DNA of 64,000 nt from Flavobacterium sp. TR2 (GTDB lineage: Bacteria; Bacteroidota; Bacteroidia; Flavobacteriales; Flavobacteriaceae): contig NZ_CP104307.1 of the NCBI RefSeq assembly GCF_025252405.1, forward strand, positions 4,526,001-4,590,000. The letters run 5' to 3'. The position numbers were made by a program, and so were the translations under genes. Positions 34,930 to 43,825 of the stretch are shown piece by piece. The stretch's first letter is position 1. Every line of letters starts with the position of its first letter. The notes under the pieces were generated by a model. That model made no database searches and was not told the origin of the DNA. It was given only the letters and a program-made list of their open reading frames with translations.

Positions 34930-36216
34930 ATGGCCGAGCAATCTTCAATTCAGTGTCCAAACTGCGGAACTCCTATCGATGTAAATGATGTCTTAAAACA
35001 TCAATTGGAAGATAGCATTCGTAAAGAGTTTCAGCAAAAAGCCAATATTCAAAACCGTGAATTAGAGCTTAAAAGCGAACAATTGGAAAAATCGAAAGCC
35101 GAATTTGAAGCGAAGAAAAAACAGGAAAATGAACTTTTTGCTGAACGCCTAGAGCGCGAGAAAAAAACAGCCGAAAAAGAAATTTCTGAAAAGCTGAAAG
35201 CAAAACTCGAAGAAGAAAATAAAGACCGTTTGCTTTTGATGGAAAAAGAACTCTCTGAAAAATCGGAAAAAATCAGAGAATTAAATAAAATGGAAGGTGA
35301 AATCGCCAAATTGCAGCGCGAAAAACTGGAAATGAAAGAAGCGATTCAAGCCGAAGCCGAAAAGCAATTGAATGCGCAATTGGCTTTGGAACGCGAAAAA
35401 ATCAGAAAACAGGAGGACGATAAAAACGAACTGAAATTTAAGGAACTTCAGAAACAGCTGGAAGAACAAAAAAAGCTGACCGAAGAAATGAAGCGCAAAC
35501 AAGAACAAGGTTCGATGCAATTGCAGGGCGAAGTAATGGAATTGGCGATTGAAGAATGGCTGGCCAACAATTTCCCGCTTGACAGTATTGACGAAATTAA
35601 GAAAGGCGCCAACGGTGCTGACTGCCTTCAAATTGTCAACACGCGCGAACATCAAAACTGCGGATCAATTTATTACGAAAGCAAAAGAACCAAAGCTTTT
35701 CAGCCTTCATGGATCGAGAAATTCAAAAATGATATTAGAACCAAAAGGGCCAATATCGGAGTTTTAGTGACTGAAGTAATGCCTTCGGGAATGGAACGAA
35801 TGGGTATGCGCGACGGAATATGGATTTGCACTTACGAAGAATTTAAAGGTTTGAGCGCTGTTTTGCGCCAGTCGCTAATTCAGATCAATCAAGCGGTTCA
35901 AGCGCAGGAAAACAAAGGAGATAAAATGTCAATGCTATACGATTTCTTGACGAGCAATGAATTCCGTTTGCAGATTGAAGGAATTGTAGAAGGTTTCACT
36001 CAAATGCAAAGCGATTTAGATTCTGAAAAAAGAGCCATGCAGAGAATCTGGAAACAGCGTGAAAAACAAATTGAAAAAGTCGTTCACAACACTTTAGGAA
36101 TGTACGGTTCTATACGTGGCATAGCCGGAAATGCAGTTCAGAGCGTTCGAGCTTTAGAATTGGATTTTATCGAAGAAGAACCGCAAGACGAAGAACCTAA
36201 GGAATTGTTTGAATAA
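34930..36216 (+). CDS. DUF2130 domain protein with coiled coil
   Basis: The 428-residue protein starts with a zinc-ribbon-like pair (IQCPNCGTPIDVND) and has a long charged coiled coil (about residues 25-195, rich in Glu/Lys). The DUF2130 domain follows (VMELAIEEWLANNFPLDSIDEIKKGANGADCLQ, IYYESKRTKAFQPSWIEKFKNDI, NIGVLVTEVMP). This region resembles restriction-endonuclease-like folds in the literature for this family, but its function is unknown. It is monocistronic and cytoplasmic. Confidence 0.85.
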   Translation: MAEQSSIQCPNCGTPIDVNDVLKHQLEDSIRKEFQQKANIQNRELELKSEQLEKSKAEFEAKKKQENELFAERLEREKKTAEKEISEKLKAKLEEENKDRLLLMEKELSEKSEKIRELNKMEGEIAKLQREKLEMKEAIQAEAEKQLNAQLALEREKIRKQEDDKNELKFKELQKQLEEQKKLTEEMKRKQEQGSMQLQGEVMELAIEEWLANNFPLDSIDEIKKGANGADCLQIVNTREHQNCGSIYYESKRTKAFQPSWIEKFKNDIRTKRANIGVLVTEVMPSGMERMGMRDGIWICTYEEFKGLSAVLRQSLIQINQAVQAQENKGDKMSMLYDFLTSNEFRLQIEGIVEGFTQMQSDLDSEKRAMQRIWKQREKQIEKVVHNTLGMYGSIRGIAGNAVQSVRALELDFIEEEPQDEEPKELFE

Positions 36217-36228
36217 ATCCTATCAACT

Positions 36229-36305
36229 CTCCCACGGTTGAAACCGTGGGCTATGTTTCTATTAATTATGCTCAACAGAAACTTGAAACTTGAAACTTGA
36301 AACAA
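36229..36305. repeat. CACGGTTGAAACCGTGG hairpin and GAAACTT repeats
   Basis: CCCACGGTTGAAACCGTGGGCTATGTTT is a hairpin of the family also found at 51133-51220. It is followed by GAAACTTGAAACTTGAAAC heptamer repeats. Confidence 0.65.
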
Positions 36306-36319
36306 AACAAACAAAACCT

Positions 36320-37093
36320 TTAATCCACCTTCTTAAAAACAGCCAATTTTCCAGAAGGATTAGACAAAGTCAATTGATTGTTTCCAATAGCATACGTTGT
36401 TGTACTTTGCAGCGCCTTCAAAAAATCGCCTTCTTTATTTCCTTGAGGACAAGCCATTAATGTAGATACTACTTTTGTAAAGCGGAGTAAATCTTTTTCG
36501 AAAAAGATTTGTCCAGTTATGGAATTGCAGCCTCCAAAGCCAGAGAATCGGTTTTCAGCTGAATTAATCTCTATCCTTGGGAATTCTTTCTGAAAGTCTG
36601 CAGCAAAAACTTTATAACCGTTTAATTCTTCCAAAACCCAAATATCATGAAGTCGATAATCCGTTAGATATTTTCCGCAGCCGCTTAATTTCTTCATTTC
36701 TAATTCTGAGCTGTTTTTAATTTCAACCTTTACGCTATAAGGAGAAATCGCTCCCGACATCGAATCCTGGCAATCTAACTGCTGAATTGTAATCGTTGCA
36801 GAAGCAGTCTCGTTACTTACTCTATACATTTTCACATTCGCATCCATCGCTCTAACTGCATCAACCGCAGGAAAAATCAGTTTTTCTTTCCCTGGTATTA
36901 AAGACGTAAAAACAATTTCATCATTTCCTATTTTGATTCCCCAAAAAGGTTCATTCCCTGTACCTTTAAAATAGTATTTTAAATCTTCTTCTGTCGAACT
37001 TACAGAAGAGTTTGCGCTAGATTCTTTGTTTGCCGCTGTTTTACAGCCTATCATTACAAATGACAAAAACAATATTGAAAGTATATTTTTCAT
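36320..37093 (-). CDS. Lipoprotein with COG3650-like and META (HslJ-like) domains
   Basis: The 257-residue protein has a lipobox (LSFVMIGC). The first domain (FKGTGNEPFWGIKIGNDEIVFTSL near 42-66) is of the COG3650 type. The second is a META domain (WVLEELNGYKV, FSGFGGCNSITGQIFF, TLMACPQGNKEGDFLKAL). HslJ-family META lipoproteins are linked to envelope stress and antibiotic tolerance in E. coli. The role here is only inferred. Its start faces a 500-base interval with TACGTA motifs and tandem repeats. Confidence 0.85.
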   Translation of the reverse strand: MKNILSILFLSFVMIGCKTAANKESSANSSVSSTEEDLKYYFKGTGNEPFWGIKIGNDEIVFTSLIPGKEKLIFPAVDAVRAMDANVKMYRVSNETASATITIQQLDCQDSMSGAISPYSVKVEIKNSSELEMKKLSGCGKYLTDYRLHDIWVLEELNGYKVFAADFQKEFPRIEINSAENRFSGFGGCNSITGQIFFEKDLLRFTKVVSTLMACPQGNKEGDFLKALQSTTTYAIGNNQLTLSNPSGKLAVFKKVD

Positions 37094-37236
37094 GAGATTT
37101 CAGTTTAAAAAATGCTCCTATTTTTAAAACGCCTATAAAATTCTTATGAATTTACGACATTTTTTCGAAAAGCCTATTTAGAATTTTTTCAAATTTAAAA
37201 AAGCAAGACAGCTGTAAAATTATTTCAACCCCAGAG

Positions 37237-37341
37237 TACGTAAAAGGTTAAGTCAAAATACTTAATTTAAAACCCAAATCACGAAACAAAAAATAAACAA
37301 ATTACGTGTTTTTATAAGCACAAATACTTACATTTACGTAA
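37237..37341. promoter_or_regulatory. TACGTA motif cluster upstream of the DUF4202 gene
   Basis: TACGTA at 37237-37242, TTACGTG at 37302-37308, and the palindrome TTACGTAA at 37334-37341. The same hexamer occurs at 40084, 40117, 40815 and 40825, all beside the two-component genes. The remaining 37094-37593 bases have no gene. Confidence 0.35.
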
Positions 37342-37460
37342 TAACACTTAATTAAAGTAATAAATTTTGCGAAAAGTTCGTTGCAAAATCAGGACAGGAA
37401 AAGTATCAAATCACAGTATTTGGAGAAGAACCAAGAAATAGTCTGGCTCCTTTCATCTCA

Positions 37461-37550
37461 CTTTCGACTTTCGACTTTTGACTTTCGACTTTTGACTTTC
37501 GACTTTTGACTTTCGACTTTTGACTTTCGACTTTTGACTTTCGACTTTTC
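37461..37550 (+). repeat. 14-bp tandem repeat
   Basis: The unit CTTTCGACTTTTGA is repeated about five to six times with little change, ending 13 bases before the -7 box of the DUF4202 gene. Confidence 0.9.
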
Positions 37551-37562
37551 TACTTAATTCCC

Positions 37563-37570
37563 TATCTTTG
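37563..37570 (+). promoter_or_regulatory. -7 element of the DUF4202 operon
   Basis: TATCTTTG is an exact TAnnTTTG match, 23 bases before the ATG. The nearest TTG upstream lies 26 bases away inside the tandem repeat, longer than usual. Confidence 0.5.
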
Positions 37571-37593
37571 AAATTCCATTATCAAACCAAAAA

Positions 37594-38178
37594 ATGACTA
37601 CACCTTTTCAAAAAGCAAGCGAATGGATTGATGCAGAAAATGCACAAGATCCCAACATCGAATTAGACCAAAACAAAGAATACCCAAAAGAATTACTGTA
37701 TTCTGACAGGATGTACAAAAGACTGATGGAATTTGAGCCTAATGCATCAGAAGAAATTCAGATTGCTTCAAAAGCACAGCACATCTGTCGCTGGAAAGTC
37801 GCTCGCGAATCGTACCCAATGGATCGTGTAGGTTATTTAAAATGGAGAGAAGAACTGAAAAAATTTCACGCAAAAACTACTGCAGAGATATTAGAAAAAG
37901 CGGGGTACGATCAAACTTTTATTGATCGCGTTTCTTTCTTAATTGAAAAAAAACTGCTGAAAAAAGATGCTGAAACACAATTACTCGAAGATGTTATCTG
38001 TCTGGTTTTCTTAGAATATTATTTAGAACCTTTCGTTCACAAACACGATGAAGAAAAGCTGAAAAACATCATCAAGAAAACTTGGGATAAAATGTCGGAC
38101 AAAGGACACGAGGAAGCCTTAAAAATCAAATATTCTGAAGAAAATTTAAACCTGATAAAAGCTTCTTTGGGATTGTAA
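37594..38178 (+). CDS. DUF4202 domain protein
   Basis: The 194-residue protein matches DUF4202 along its length: FQKASEWIDAENAQDPN at the start, AKAQHICRWKVARESYPM-like near 66-82, and DVICLVFLEYYLEPFVHKHDEEKL near 131. The His/Asp pattern resembles an HD-type metal site. From memory the family often sits with nitrate or nitrite assimilation genes. The kinase gene starts 7 bases after its stop, so they form an operon. The function is unknown. Confidence 0.85.
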   Translation: MTTPFQKASEWIDAENAQDPNIELDQNKEYPKELLYSDRMYKRLMEFEPNASEEIQIASKAQHICRWKVARESYPMDRVGYLKWREELKKFHAKTTAEILEKAGYDQTFIDRVSFLIEKKLLKKDAETQLLEDVICLVFLEYYLEPFVHKHDEEKLKNIIKKTWDKMSDKGHEEALKIKYSEENLNLIKASLGL

Positions 38179-38185
38179 AAAAGAT

Positions 38186-39565
38186 ATGAAGAAAAGCAAT
38201 GAGGAAGCTGCAGAAAAAATCACTTTCAAAAATTTACGACGGCTGTATTTTTTTGCGCTTCTTACTATTGCCTTAATCATAATCATCAGTCAGTTTTTAG
38301 CACAACACAATCTGAATCAGCAGTTAAGCGATTCTAAAATCATTAATTTTTCGGGCAAGCAAAAAATGCTGAGCCAAAAAATCGTCAAAGAAGTACTGAT
38401 TTTACATTACGTTTCTGATTCGGCTACTGCCAAAAAAACCTCGCACTTAAAAGAGGTTTTAGAACTTTGGAAAAAGAACCAAAATGCACTGGAAAATGGC
38501 AGTGATAGTTTGGCTTTTCCAAAAGAAAAATCAGAAACACTTTCTAAATTATATCTTGAAATCAATCCGATTTTCAATAAAATTGCACAAACTACAGATT
38601 CTTTTTTATTGAATTTACAGCAGCAAAAAACAGCTTCAGAAAATCTGAAACTAGTTCAAATTATTCTAGAAAACGAAGGTATTTTCCTTTCAAAAATGAA
38701 TCAGATTGTAACGCAATACAATCTCGAAGCACACCAAAAAGTAACCGAACAGCGCAAAATCGAATATTGGATTTTTGGTTTCACTCTGCTTGTTCTGCTT
38801 TTAGAATTCTTCTTCATTTTCAAAGCAACCAGTTTCAACATTACCGAACGCAAAAAAATGCAACGAGAAGTCGAGCGTTTAAACCTTGAAAACACAACCG
38901 AAAAAATCAATCAGCAGAAGATTATTTCAAGCAAAATTGTCGAAAATCAGGAAAACGAGCAAAACCGAATTGCCAAAGAAATTCATGACGGAATCGGTCA
39001 AATGCTTACGGGCTTAAAGTTCAGTTTGGAAAGCATTAATCTGGATGATAGAGAAAAATCAGAACAAAAAATTGAGCATTTAAAGAAACTTTCTCTGGAT
39101 ATTATCAAAGGCGCCCGCACCGCAACCTTTAATCTGATGCCACCAGAATTAAGCGGTCACGGCATAGTTTCATCGCTTTCAAAATTAACTCAGGAACTCT
39201 CTAAACTTACCGGAAAAGAAATCCTTTTCTACAATAAAACCGATTTCGACCAGCGCTTAGATTCCTTAATCGAAATCAATATTTACCGTCTTACGCAAGA
39301 AGCGATAAACAACGCCATAAAGTATGCCGAATCATCGCATATTATTGTCCAGCTTTCGCACAGCGAGACACTTTTAACCATCATCGTAGACGACAACGGA
39401 AAAGGTTTCGACATCAATTCGGTAGATAAAAAACGCAACAGCGAATCTGGAATGGGACTTTTATTCATGAAAGAAAGAATCCAATACATCAACGGGCGCG
39501 TTTTCATGAACTCCATTCCAGGCGAAGGCACAAGAATTACCTTCGACATTCCGATCTTAAAATAA
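38186..39565 (+). CDS. Sensor histidine kinase, NarX-like
   Basis: The 459-residue protein has two membrane helices (about 20-40 and 193-215) bracketing a periplasmic four-helix PilJ/NarX-type sensor domain with FSGKQKMLSQKIVKEV near 55. The phosphorylated His is in AKEIHDGIGQMLTGLK near 266 (HisKA_3). The ATPase has RLTQEAINNAIKYAE (N box), DDNGKGFD (G1), and GMGLLFMKER (G2). With the NarL-like regulator at 40151 it should form a two-component system. The sensor domain type suggests nitrate or nitrite sensing, but key ligand residues cannot be confirmed. Confidence 0.88.
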   Translation: MKKSNEEAAEKITFKNLRRLYFFALLTIALIIIISQFLAQHNLNQQLSDSKIINFSGKQKMLSQKIVKEVLILHYVSDSATAKKTSHLKEVLELWKKNQNALENGSDSLAFPKEKSETLSKLYLEINPIFNKIAQTTDSFLLNLQQQKTASENLKLVQIILENEGIFLSKMNQIVTQYNLEAHQKVTEQRKIEYWIFGFTLLVLLLEFFFIFKATSFNITERKKMQREVERLNLENTTEKINQQKIISSKIVENQENEQNRIAKEIHDGIGQMLTGLKFSLESINLDDREKSEQKIEHLKKLSLDIIKGARTATFNLMPPELSGHGIVSSLSKLTQELSKLTGKEILFYNKTDFDQRLDSLIEINIYRLTQEAINNAIKYAESSHIIVQLSHSETLLTIIVDDNGKGFDINSVDKKRNSESGMGLLFMKERIQYINGRVFMNSIPGEGTRITFDIPILK

Positions 39566-39723
39566 TGTGGCAATATGCCAATTCAAAAATTAGATAATTA
39601 TTTAACACATTCATAAAAATTATCTAATTGACACATTAACTCATTATCGAATTATCATGGCGAGCCAGTATTAGAAAAAGTGGGCTACCAATCTATGTCT
39701 TAATTCGCCCACTTTCCCTAATC

Positions 39724-39948
39724 CTGTCGGGCTATCCGCTCCGCAGTGGCGGATTGCTCCTATCCCTCTCGCGGGCAAAGGTTTTCAAAAGAAGATTTTA
39801 ACTTTATTTAAGAATTACAAATCAATTGCCTACAGCTTTAGCTGGAGGTAGGCAAACAAGTTCTAAAAGGGCTTTAGCCAAACTTATTCATTTGGCTAAA
39901 GCCCTTTATGTTTTCTACAAAACCTCCGACTAAATCTGGAGGCAATTG
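39724..39948. repeat. Two dispersed repeats (GGGCTATCCG and CAGCTTTAGCTGG families, second copies)
   Basis: GGGCTATCCG and CTATCCCTCTCGCGGGCAAAG at 39729-39780 match the copy at 27112-27230 in part. From 39824 a second copy of the GGCTTTAGCC/GGCTAAAGCC hairpin follows, framed by CTACAGCTTTAGCTGGAGG and TGGAGGCAATT. The 585-base gap 39566-40150 has no gene, although it separates a kinase from its likely regulator. Confidence 0.7.
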
Positions 39949-40083
39949 AAGCTCAAACTTTGTCAAAGTTGACCATACAAAGCTTTGGAATTTGGAATTT
40001 AGATATTGTAATTTAATTTTTCTAATGATTTTTTAATATTAGAATTTGAAATTTCAAAAAATTGGAATTTAAAATCAAAAAAG

Positions 40084-40122
40084 TACGTATATTAGCGTCT
40101 TCCCTTTAGATGAATATACGTA
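40084..40122. promoter_or_regulatory. Inverted repeat with TACGTA upstream of the response regulator
   Basis: TACGTATATT (40084-40093) and AATATACGTA (40113-40122) are perfect inverted 10-mers spaced by 19 bases, 29 bases before the start codon. A regulator binding site or a leader hairpin are both possible. Confidence 0.5.
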
Positions 40123-40150
40123 AAAATCCAAAATCAAAATTAAGTAAACT

Positions 40151-40810
40151 ATGAGCAATATTATTCGAGTAGTACTGGCAGATGACCATGTTTTTGTTAG
40201 AGACGGAATCAAATCTTTACTTGAAAATGAAGCAAACATTGAGGTTGTAGGCGAAGCAATCGATGGTGCTGATGCTCTGGAAGTCGTTGCTGCGACAAAT
40301 CCAGATTTACTTATAGTAGATATTCGTATGCCAAATTTAACCGGCATCGAGGTAGTAGAAAAACTTAGAAACGAAAAAAACAGCATTAAAACCATCATGC
40401 TTTCAATGCATGAATCTGAAGAATACGTACTGAAATCTATCAAAGCTGGTGCCGACGGCTATTTATTGAAAGGTTCATCAAAAGAAGAATTCTTAAAGGC
40501 ATTACATAGCGTTGCCAGTGGCGGAAAATACTATAGCGGAGATATCTCTTCTATTTTAATTAGCCAATTGACAAATTCATCTGCATCATTAGAACCTAAA
40601 CAAACACTAGGCGAAGAAATGATGATTACCAAAAGAGAAAAAGAAATACTTGCTCTTTTATTATCAGGAAAAGGAAACAAAGAAATTGCTGAAGCGCTGG
40701 ACATTAGCAAAAGAACTGCGGAAGTGCACCGTTTTAACCTAATGAAAAAACTGAAAGTGAAAAACCTAATGGAACTTTCGAACAAAGCAACAGAGTATTC
40801 TTTAATTTAA
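40151..40810 (+). CDS. NarL/FixJ-family response regulator
   Basis: The 219-residue protein has a receiver domain with acidic pocket DD (11-12) and phosphoacceptor Asp57 (LLIVDIRMPN), and a C-terminal LuxR-type HTH (TKREKEILALLLSGKGNKEIAEALDISKRTAEVHRFNLMKKL). It is the expected partner of the NarX-like kinase, separated from it by 585 bases of repeats. TACGTA sites flank it on both sides, so it may be autoregulated. The likely targets are the nitrate-related and cofactor genes, most of which are now gone or broken. Confidence 0.93.
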   Translation: MSNIIRVVLADDHVFVRDGIKSLLENEANIEVVGEAIDGADALEVVAATNPDLLIVDIRMPNLTGIEVVEKLRNEKNSIKTIMLSMHESEEYVLKSIKAGADGYLLKGSSKEEFLKALHSVASGGKYYSGDISSILISQLTNSSASLEPKQTLGEEMMITKREKEILALLLSGKGNKEIAEALDISKRTAEVHRFNLMKKLKVKNLMELSNKATEYSLI

Positions 40811-40814
40811 AAAA

Positions 40815-40830
40815 TACGTACAAATACGTA
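40815..40830. promoter_or_regulatory. Paired TACGTA sites after the response regulator
   Basis: TACGTA occurs twice, 10 bases apart (40815-40820 and 40825-40830), directly upstream of the broken transporter gene. One helical turn spacing fits a dimeric regulator. Confidence 0.35.
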
Positions 40831-40842
40831 ACTATCACAATA

Positions 40843-41121
40843 GGAATTTTGACCGATAAATTTGGCGGCAAATACGTTTTTTCTCTTTTATTACCACTTT
40901 GCTCGATTCTGCTTTTCCTCGTTCAGGAGGTTTAGGAAGATTTTTTAGTCCAATCATCTTCGGATATTTATTGACCGCAACCGGAATCTGGTCAAGCTCA
41001 TGGATTTTTATTCTTCTCTTCTCAACAAATCTGCCTTGTTTGGATGCATTATACTATAAATCAATTATCTAAAGAAAAACAAAATAAAATCAGCAAGACA
41101 AAACTAGAGCCCGCGTATTAG
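40843..41121 (+). pseudogene. Remnant of a NarK/NasA nitrate/nitrite MFS transporter
   Basis: Three frames join to give MFS nitrate-transporter pieces. First, GILTDKFGGKYVFSLLLPL (40843-40920) is the TM2-TM3 motif. Then, after a frame change, SGGLGRFFSPIIFGYLLTATG and IWSSSWIFILLFS (from 40923) is the C-terminal block. A further shift gives ICLVWMHYTINQLSKEKQNK to a TAG at 41121. The start, and about 250 middle residues, are missing. So the gene has at least one large deletion and two frameshifts and cannot make a transporter. It sits between a NarL-like regulator and a porin gene. Confidence 0.75.
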
Positions 41122-41214
41122 AGATAGAGTTAAAAAGCGAAATTATGATTACAGCGGTAAAAAAACACGGCTTTTTCTTATAAATTTACCACCGTTAAAA
41201 AATTTAAAAAATTT

Positions 41215-42474
41215 ATGAAAAAACTTAAACTAATTTTAATTCTTATCGTAGGATTAAGTTTTGAAATTCAGGCACAGGAATTAGATGTCAATCTGCAGAT
41301 TAGGCCACGTTTTGAATACAGAAACGGCTACAAAACCCTATTGCCTTATGGTCAAGAAGGGACTTCTCAAATTTCGCAGCGTTCACGTTTAAATATCAAT
41401 TTTAAACAAGATGATTTAATTTTAAAATTAACTTTCCAAAATACAAGAACCTGGGGTGATGTTCCTCCAGCAACGGTTGCCGATAAAAATGGCGTCGCGG
41501 TTTTTGAAGCTTGGGCACAATACAACTTTACTGAAAAATGGAGCGCCAGAATCGGACGCCAGGTGCTTTCTTATGACAACCAGCGTATTCTTGGAGAGAT
41601 GGACTGGGCTCAGCAAGGTCAGAGCCACGATGCTCTTACCGTAACTTTTCATACCGAAACTCAAAAATTAGACTTTGGAGGCGCCTATAATTCAAATGCA
41701 GAAAACGTCGTGCAGACTCCATATACCGTTGCCAATTATAAAGCCATGCAATATGCTTGGTATCACAATCAATTTAGCGCTGATTTGGGTTTGAGTTTCC
41801 TATTGCTTAATACAGGCTATGAATATGCCAATGCAGATGCAAAGTTATTGGTAGATTACAAGCAAACCTTTGGTCCCTATCTGACTTACAAAAAAGGCAA
41901 AATCGACACTAATTTCTGGCTGTACGGACAAACGGGAAAAAGCACCGATCTTCAAGTAAGCGCATACAATGTGGCCGCAAATTTCAATTACAACATAACA
42001 GACTCATTTAAAGCAGGTTTAGGTTACGAATTTTTATCCGGAAAAGCTTCAAATGACGGAAGCACAGTCATAAAATCTTTTAATCCGATATTTGGAACCA
42101 ATCACGGTCTTAACGGTTACATGGATTACTTTTATGTTGGAAATCATTTAAATAGTGTCGGTTTGCAAGATGCTTTTATCAAATTGAATTACAATGTAAA
42201 CAAATGGCAGTTTGCTTTGATTCCTCATGTGTTTTTATCGGCTGCTGATGTTGTTACGCCTGCAAATGAAAAACTGGATTCGTATTTAGGAACTGAGATT
42301 GACGCAACTTTTGGTTATAATTTCAAGAAAAACATTACGGTTTCAGGCGGATATTCTCAAATGTTTGGTTCTAAAACAATGGAATTTATTAAAAGCGGAG
42401 ATGCAAGCCATACCAACAATTGGGCTTGGCTGATGATTTCTGTTGATCCTAAAATTTTTAGCTGGAAAAAATAA
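41215..42474 (+). CDS. Alginate-export-family outer-membrane porin
   Basis: The 419-residue protein has a signal peptide (LILILIVGLSFEIQAQ) and a sequence of alternating amphipathic strands. RPRFEYRNGYKTLLPYG, QRSRLNINFKQDDLILKLTFQNTRTWGD near residues 30-75 and ARIGRQVLSYDNQRILGEMDW near 115 are features of the alginate_exp/OprD-like beta-barrel family. The end (WLMISVDPKIFSWKK) is a typical barrel-closing strand. It likely lets a small anionic solute through the outer membrane. Its place beside the nitrate-transporter remnant suggests nitrate or nitrite; this is inference. Confidence 0.82.
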   Translation: MKKLKLILILIVGLSFEIQAQELDVNLQIRPRFEYRNGYKTLLPYGQEGTSQISQRSRLNINFKQDDLILKLTFQNTRTWGDVPPATVADKNGVAVFEAWAQYNFTEKWSARIGRQVLSYDNQRILGEMDWAQQGQSHDALTVTFHTETQKLDFGGAYNSNAENVVQTPYTVANYKAMQYAWYHNQFSADLGLSFLLLNTGYEYANADAKLLVDYKQTFGPYLTYKKGKIDTNFWLYGQTGKSTDLQVSAYNVAANFNYNITDSFKAGLGYEFLSGKASNDGSTVIKSFNPIFGTNHGLNGYMDYFYVGNHLNSVGLQDAFIKLNYNVNKWQFALIPHVFLSAADVVTPANEKLDSYLGTEIDATFGYNFKKNITVSGGYSQMFGSKTMEFIKSGDASHTNNWAWLMISVDPKIFSWKK

Positions 42475-42502
42475 TTTTTCATCAAAATTAACCTATAAAT
42501 TT

Positions 42503-42538
42503 TACCCTTTTCCTATTTCTGGAAAAGGGTATTTTTTT
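42503..42538 (+). terminator. Terminator after the porin gene
   Basis: TACCCTTTTCC/GGAAAAGGGTA, an 11-bp stem with a 7-base loop and a seven-T tail. Confidence 0.88.
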
Positions 42539-42611
42539 ATTGCAAAATAGTGTAGATTATATGTTTAATTATTTATATTTGAATCGATTATGAACCCCCA
42601 ATTCTATCCTA

Positions 42612-42977
42612 ATGAAACCATTTCTAAAATTGTCTTTGCTGACTTTTATTGTCACGCAAACAGGTATTGCCCAAAAGTACGATGATGCCTTAATTTCGAA
42701 AAACTCTGAAATCAATTTTGCAAAAACGCAAAAAAGAGGAATCAAAAAAAACAACATTGTCTATTATGTAGAAAATGATTTGCAAACCATTTCTGCCTAC
42801 AAAAGAAAAAAACTGAAATGGCAGACCAATGTAATTTCAATCTGCGGAAAACCAAAAAAAGGAGAACCTGAGATTAGATATGTTGGTTATAACTCAGACA
42901 AACTGCTTATCGTTATCGGAAAACATAATTTTGCTGAAATCGACATTAATAGCGGTGAGACAAAATTTGTTGGTTAA
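42612..42977 (+). CDS. Small exported protein of unknown function
   Basis: The 121-residue protein has a signal peptide (LKLSLLTFIVTQTGIAQ). The mature part is Lys-rich and carries NIVYYVENDLQTISAYKRKKLKW and EPEIRYVGYNSDKLLIVIGKHNFAEIDINSG, which look like beta-propeller or PQQ-like strands. No family is recognised. TATATTTG, a -7 match, lies 30 bases before the ATG. It is closed by its own terminator. Confidence 0.55.
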   Translation: MKPFLKLSLLTFIVTQTGIAQKYDDALISKNSEINFAKTQKRGIKKNNIVYYVENDLQTISAYKRKKLKWQTNVISICGKPKKGEPEIRYVGYNSDKLLIVIGKHNFAEIDINSGETKFVG

Positions 42978-43004
42978 GATTAAAAAAAAATAAACATATA
43001 AACT

Positions 43005-43040
43005 GCCCTTTTTCTATTTTGAGAAAGGGTATTTTTTTTG
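43005..43040 (+). terminator. Terminator
   Basis: CCCTTTTTC/GAGAAAGGG stem with a loop of six bases, then a run of eight Ts. It resembles the terminator at 42503, so the two may share an origin. Confidence 0.8.
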
Positions 43041-43084
43041 TTTAATGTAAATTATTCTAATTTTTTAATTGATACATTTGATGT

Positions 43085-43789
43085 ATGAAGAAACATAAAA
43101 GTTTTGCAATTATACTCTTAATTATTCTCTTTTCAAGCTGTGAAAAGAAAATGACCGATTTAGAATTTGAAAAAAATGTAATGACAGAAATTTTTCCTAG
43201 TCTAATAGATTCAACCTGTATGGATACAAGGCTATTTATTAATTTTCCTCCTGAATATGGTGAGCCAATATATAATAAAGCAGGTCATTACGTAGGTGTA
43301 GATAGCACAAAAGCAACAAAAGAACAAAAGCAAAAATTATTAGAGTGGAAAATTAATACAGAGAAAATAAAAAAAGACACATCAAAAATCATAATTGCAT
43401 TTGATCCTATAATAAAATATAGCAGGGAAGATTTAAAAGAATATCTTAAAAAATATTTTAAAAATACAAAAGCATTTGTTCCAAAAGAGAAAGTATACAA
43501 TGAATATAATTTTGACTTTGCAAAGATCAAACTTAATAACAGATTTGAATTAAGAAACAGAAATCAGTTTCCTAAAGAAAGAGGCAAAATTTGGGAAACT
43601 AAATATAACTTTAATTTTTCAGGAACTGTTTTCTTTACAAGAATACAATTTGATCAAAATAAAAAATTGGGGGTTTTAAATGGAGGTTTTGTTTGCGGGA
43701 GACTTTGCGGTCAAGGTTTTAGAATTTATATAAAAAAAATGAATGAAAAGTGGATTATCGATAAGATTGAAGAAACATGGGTTTCTTAG
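43085..43789 (+). CDS. Predicted lipoprotein of unknown function
   Basis: The 234-residue protein has a lipobox (LLIILFSSC) and a charged, Lys-rich mature part with two or three Cys (STCMDTR, GGFVCGRLCGQGFR). The C-terminal beta-rich block (FSGTVFFTRIQFDQNKKLGVLNGGF, KMNEKWIIDKIEETWVS) looks like the NTF2-like or SnoaL-type closing part of other flavobacterial lipoproteins, but this is not secure. The codon use is more AT-rich than the neighbours. TACATTTG lies just 5 bases before the ATG, so the transcript may be nearly leaderless if that element is used. Confidence 0.55.
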   Translation: MKKHKSFAIILLIILFSSCEKKMTDLEFEKNVMTEIFPSLIDSTCMDTRLFINFPPEYGEPIYNKAGHYVGVDSTKATKEQKQKLLEWKINTEKIKKDTSKIIIAFDPIIKYSREDLKEYLKKYFKNTKAFVPKEKVYNEYNFDFAKIKLNNRFELRNRNQFPKERGKIWETKYNFNFSGTVFFTRIQFDQNKKLGVLNGGFVCGRLCGQGFRIYIKKMNEKWIIDKIEETWVS

Positions 43790-43825
43790 AATTATCCTTT
43801 AATAATTAAATTCAATATATAAACC

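Noticed and set aside
37461..37550. CRISPR array
   Set aside because: The units are 14 bases with no unique spacers and there are no cas genes; it is a simple tandem repeat.
39655..39700. Coding remnant between the kinase and the response regulator
   Set aside because: A short frame (GEPVLEKVGYQSMS) is visible, but it matches nothing I know and lies next to dispersed repeats.
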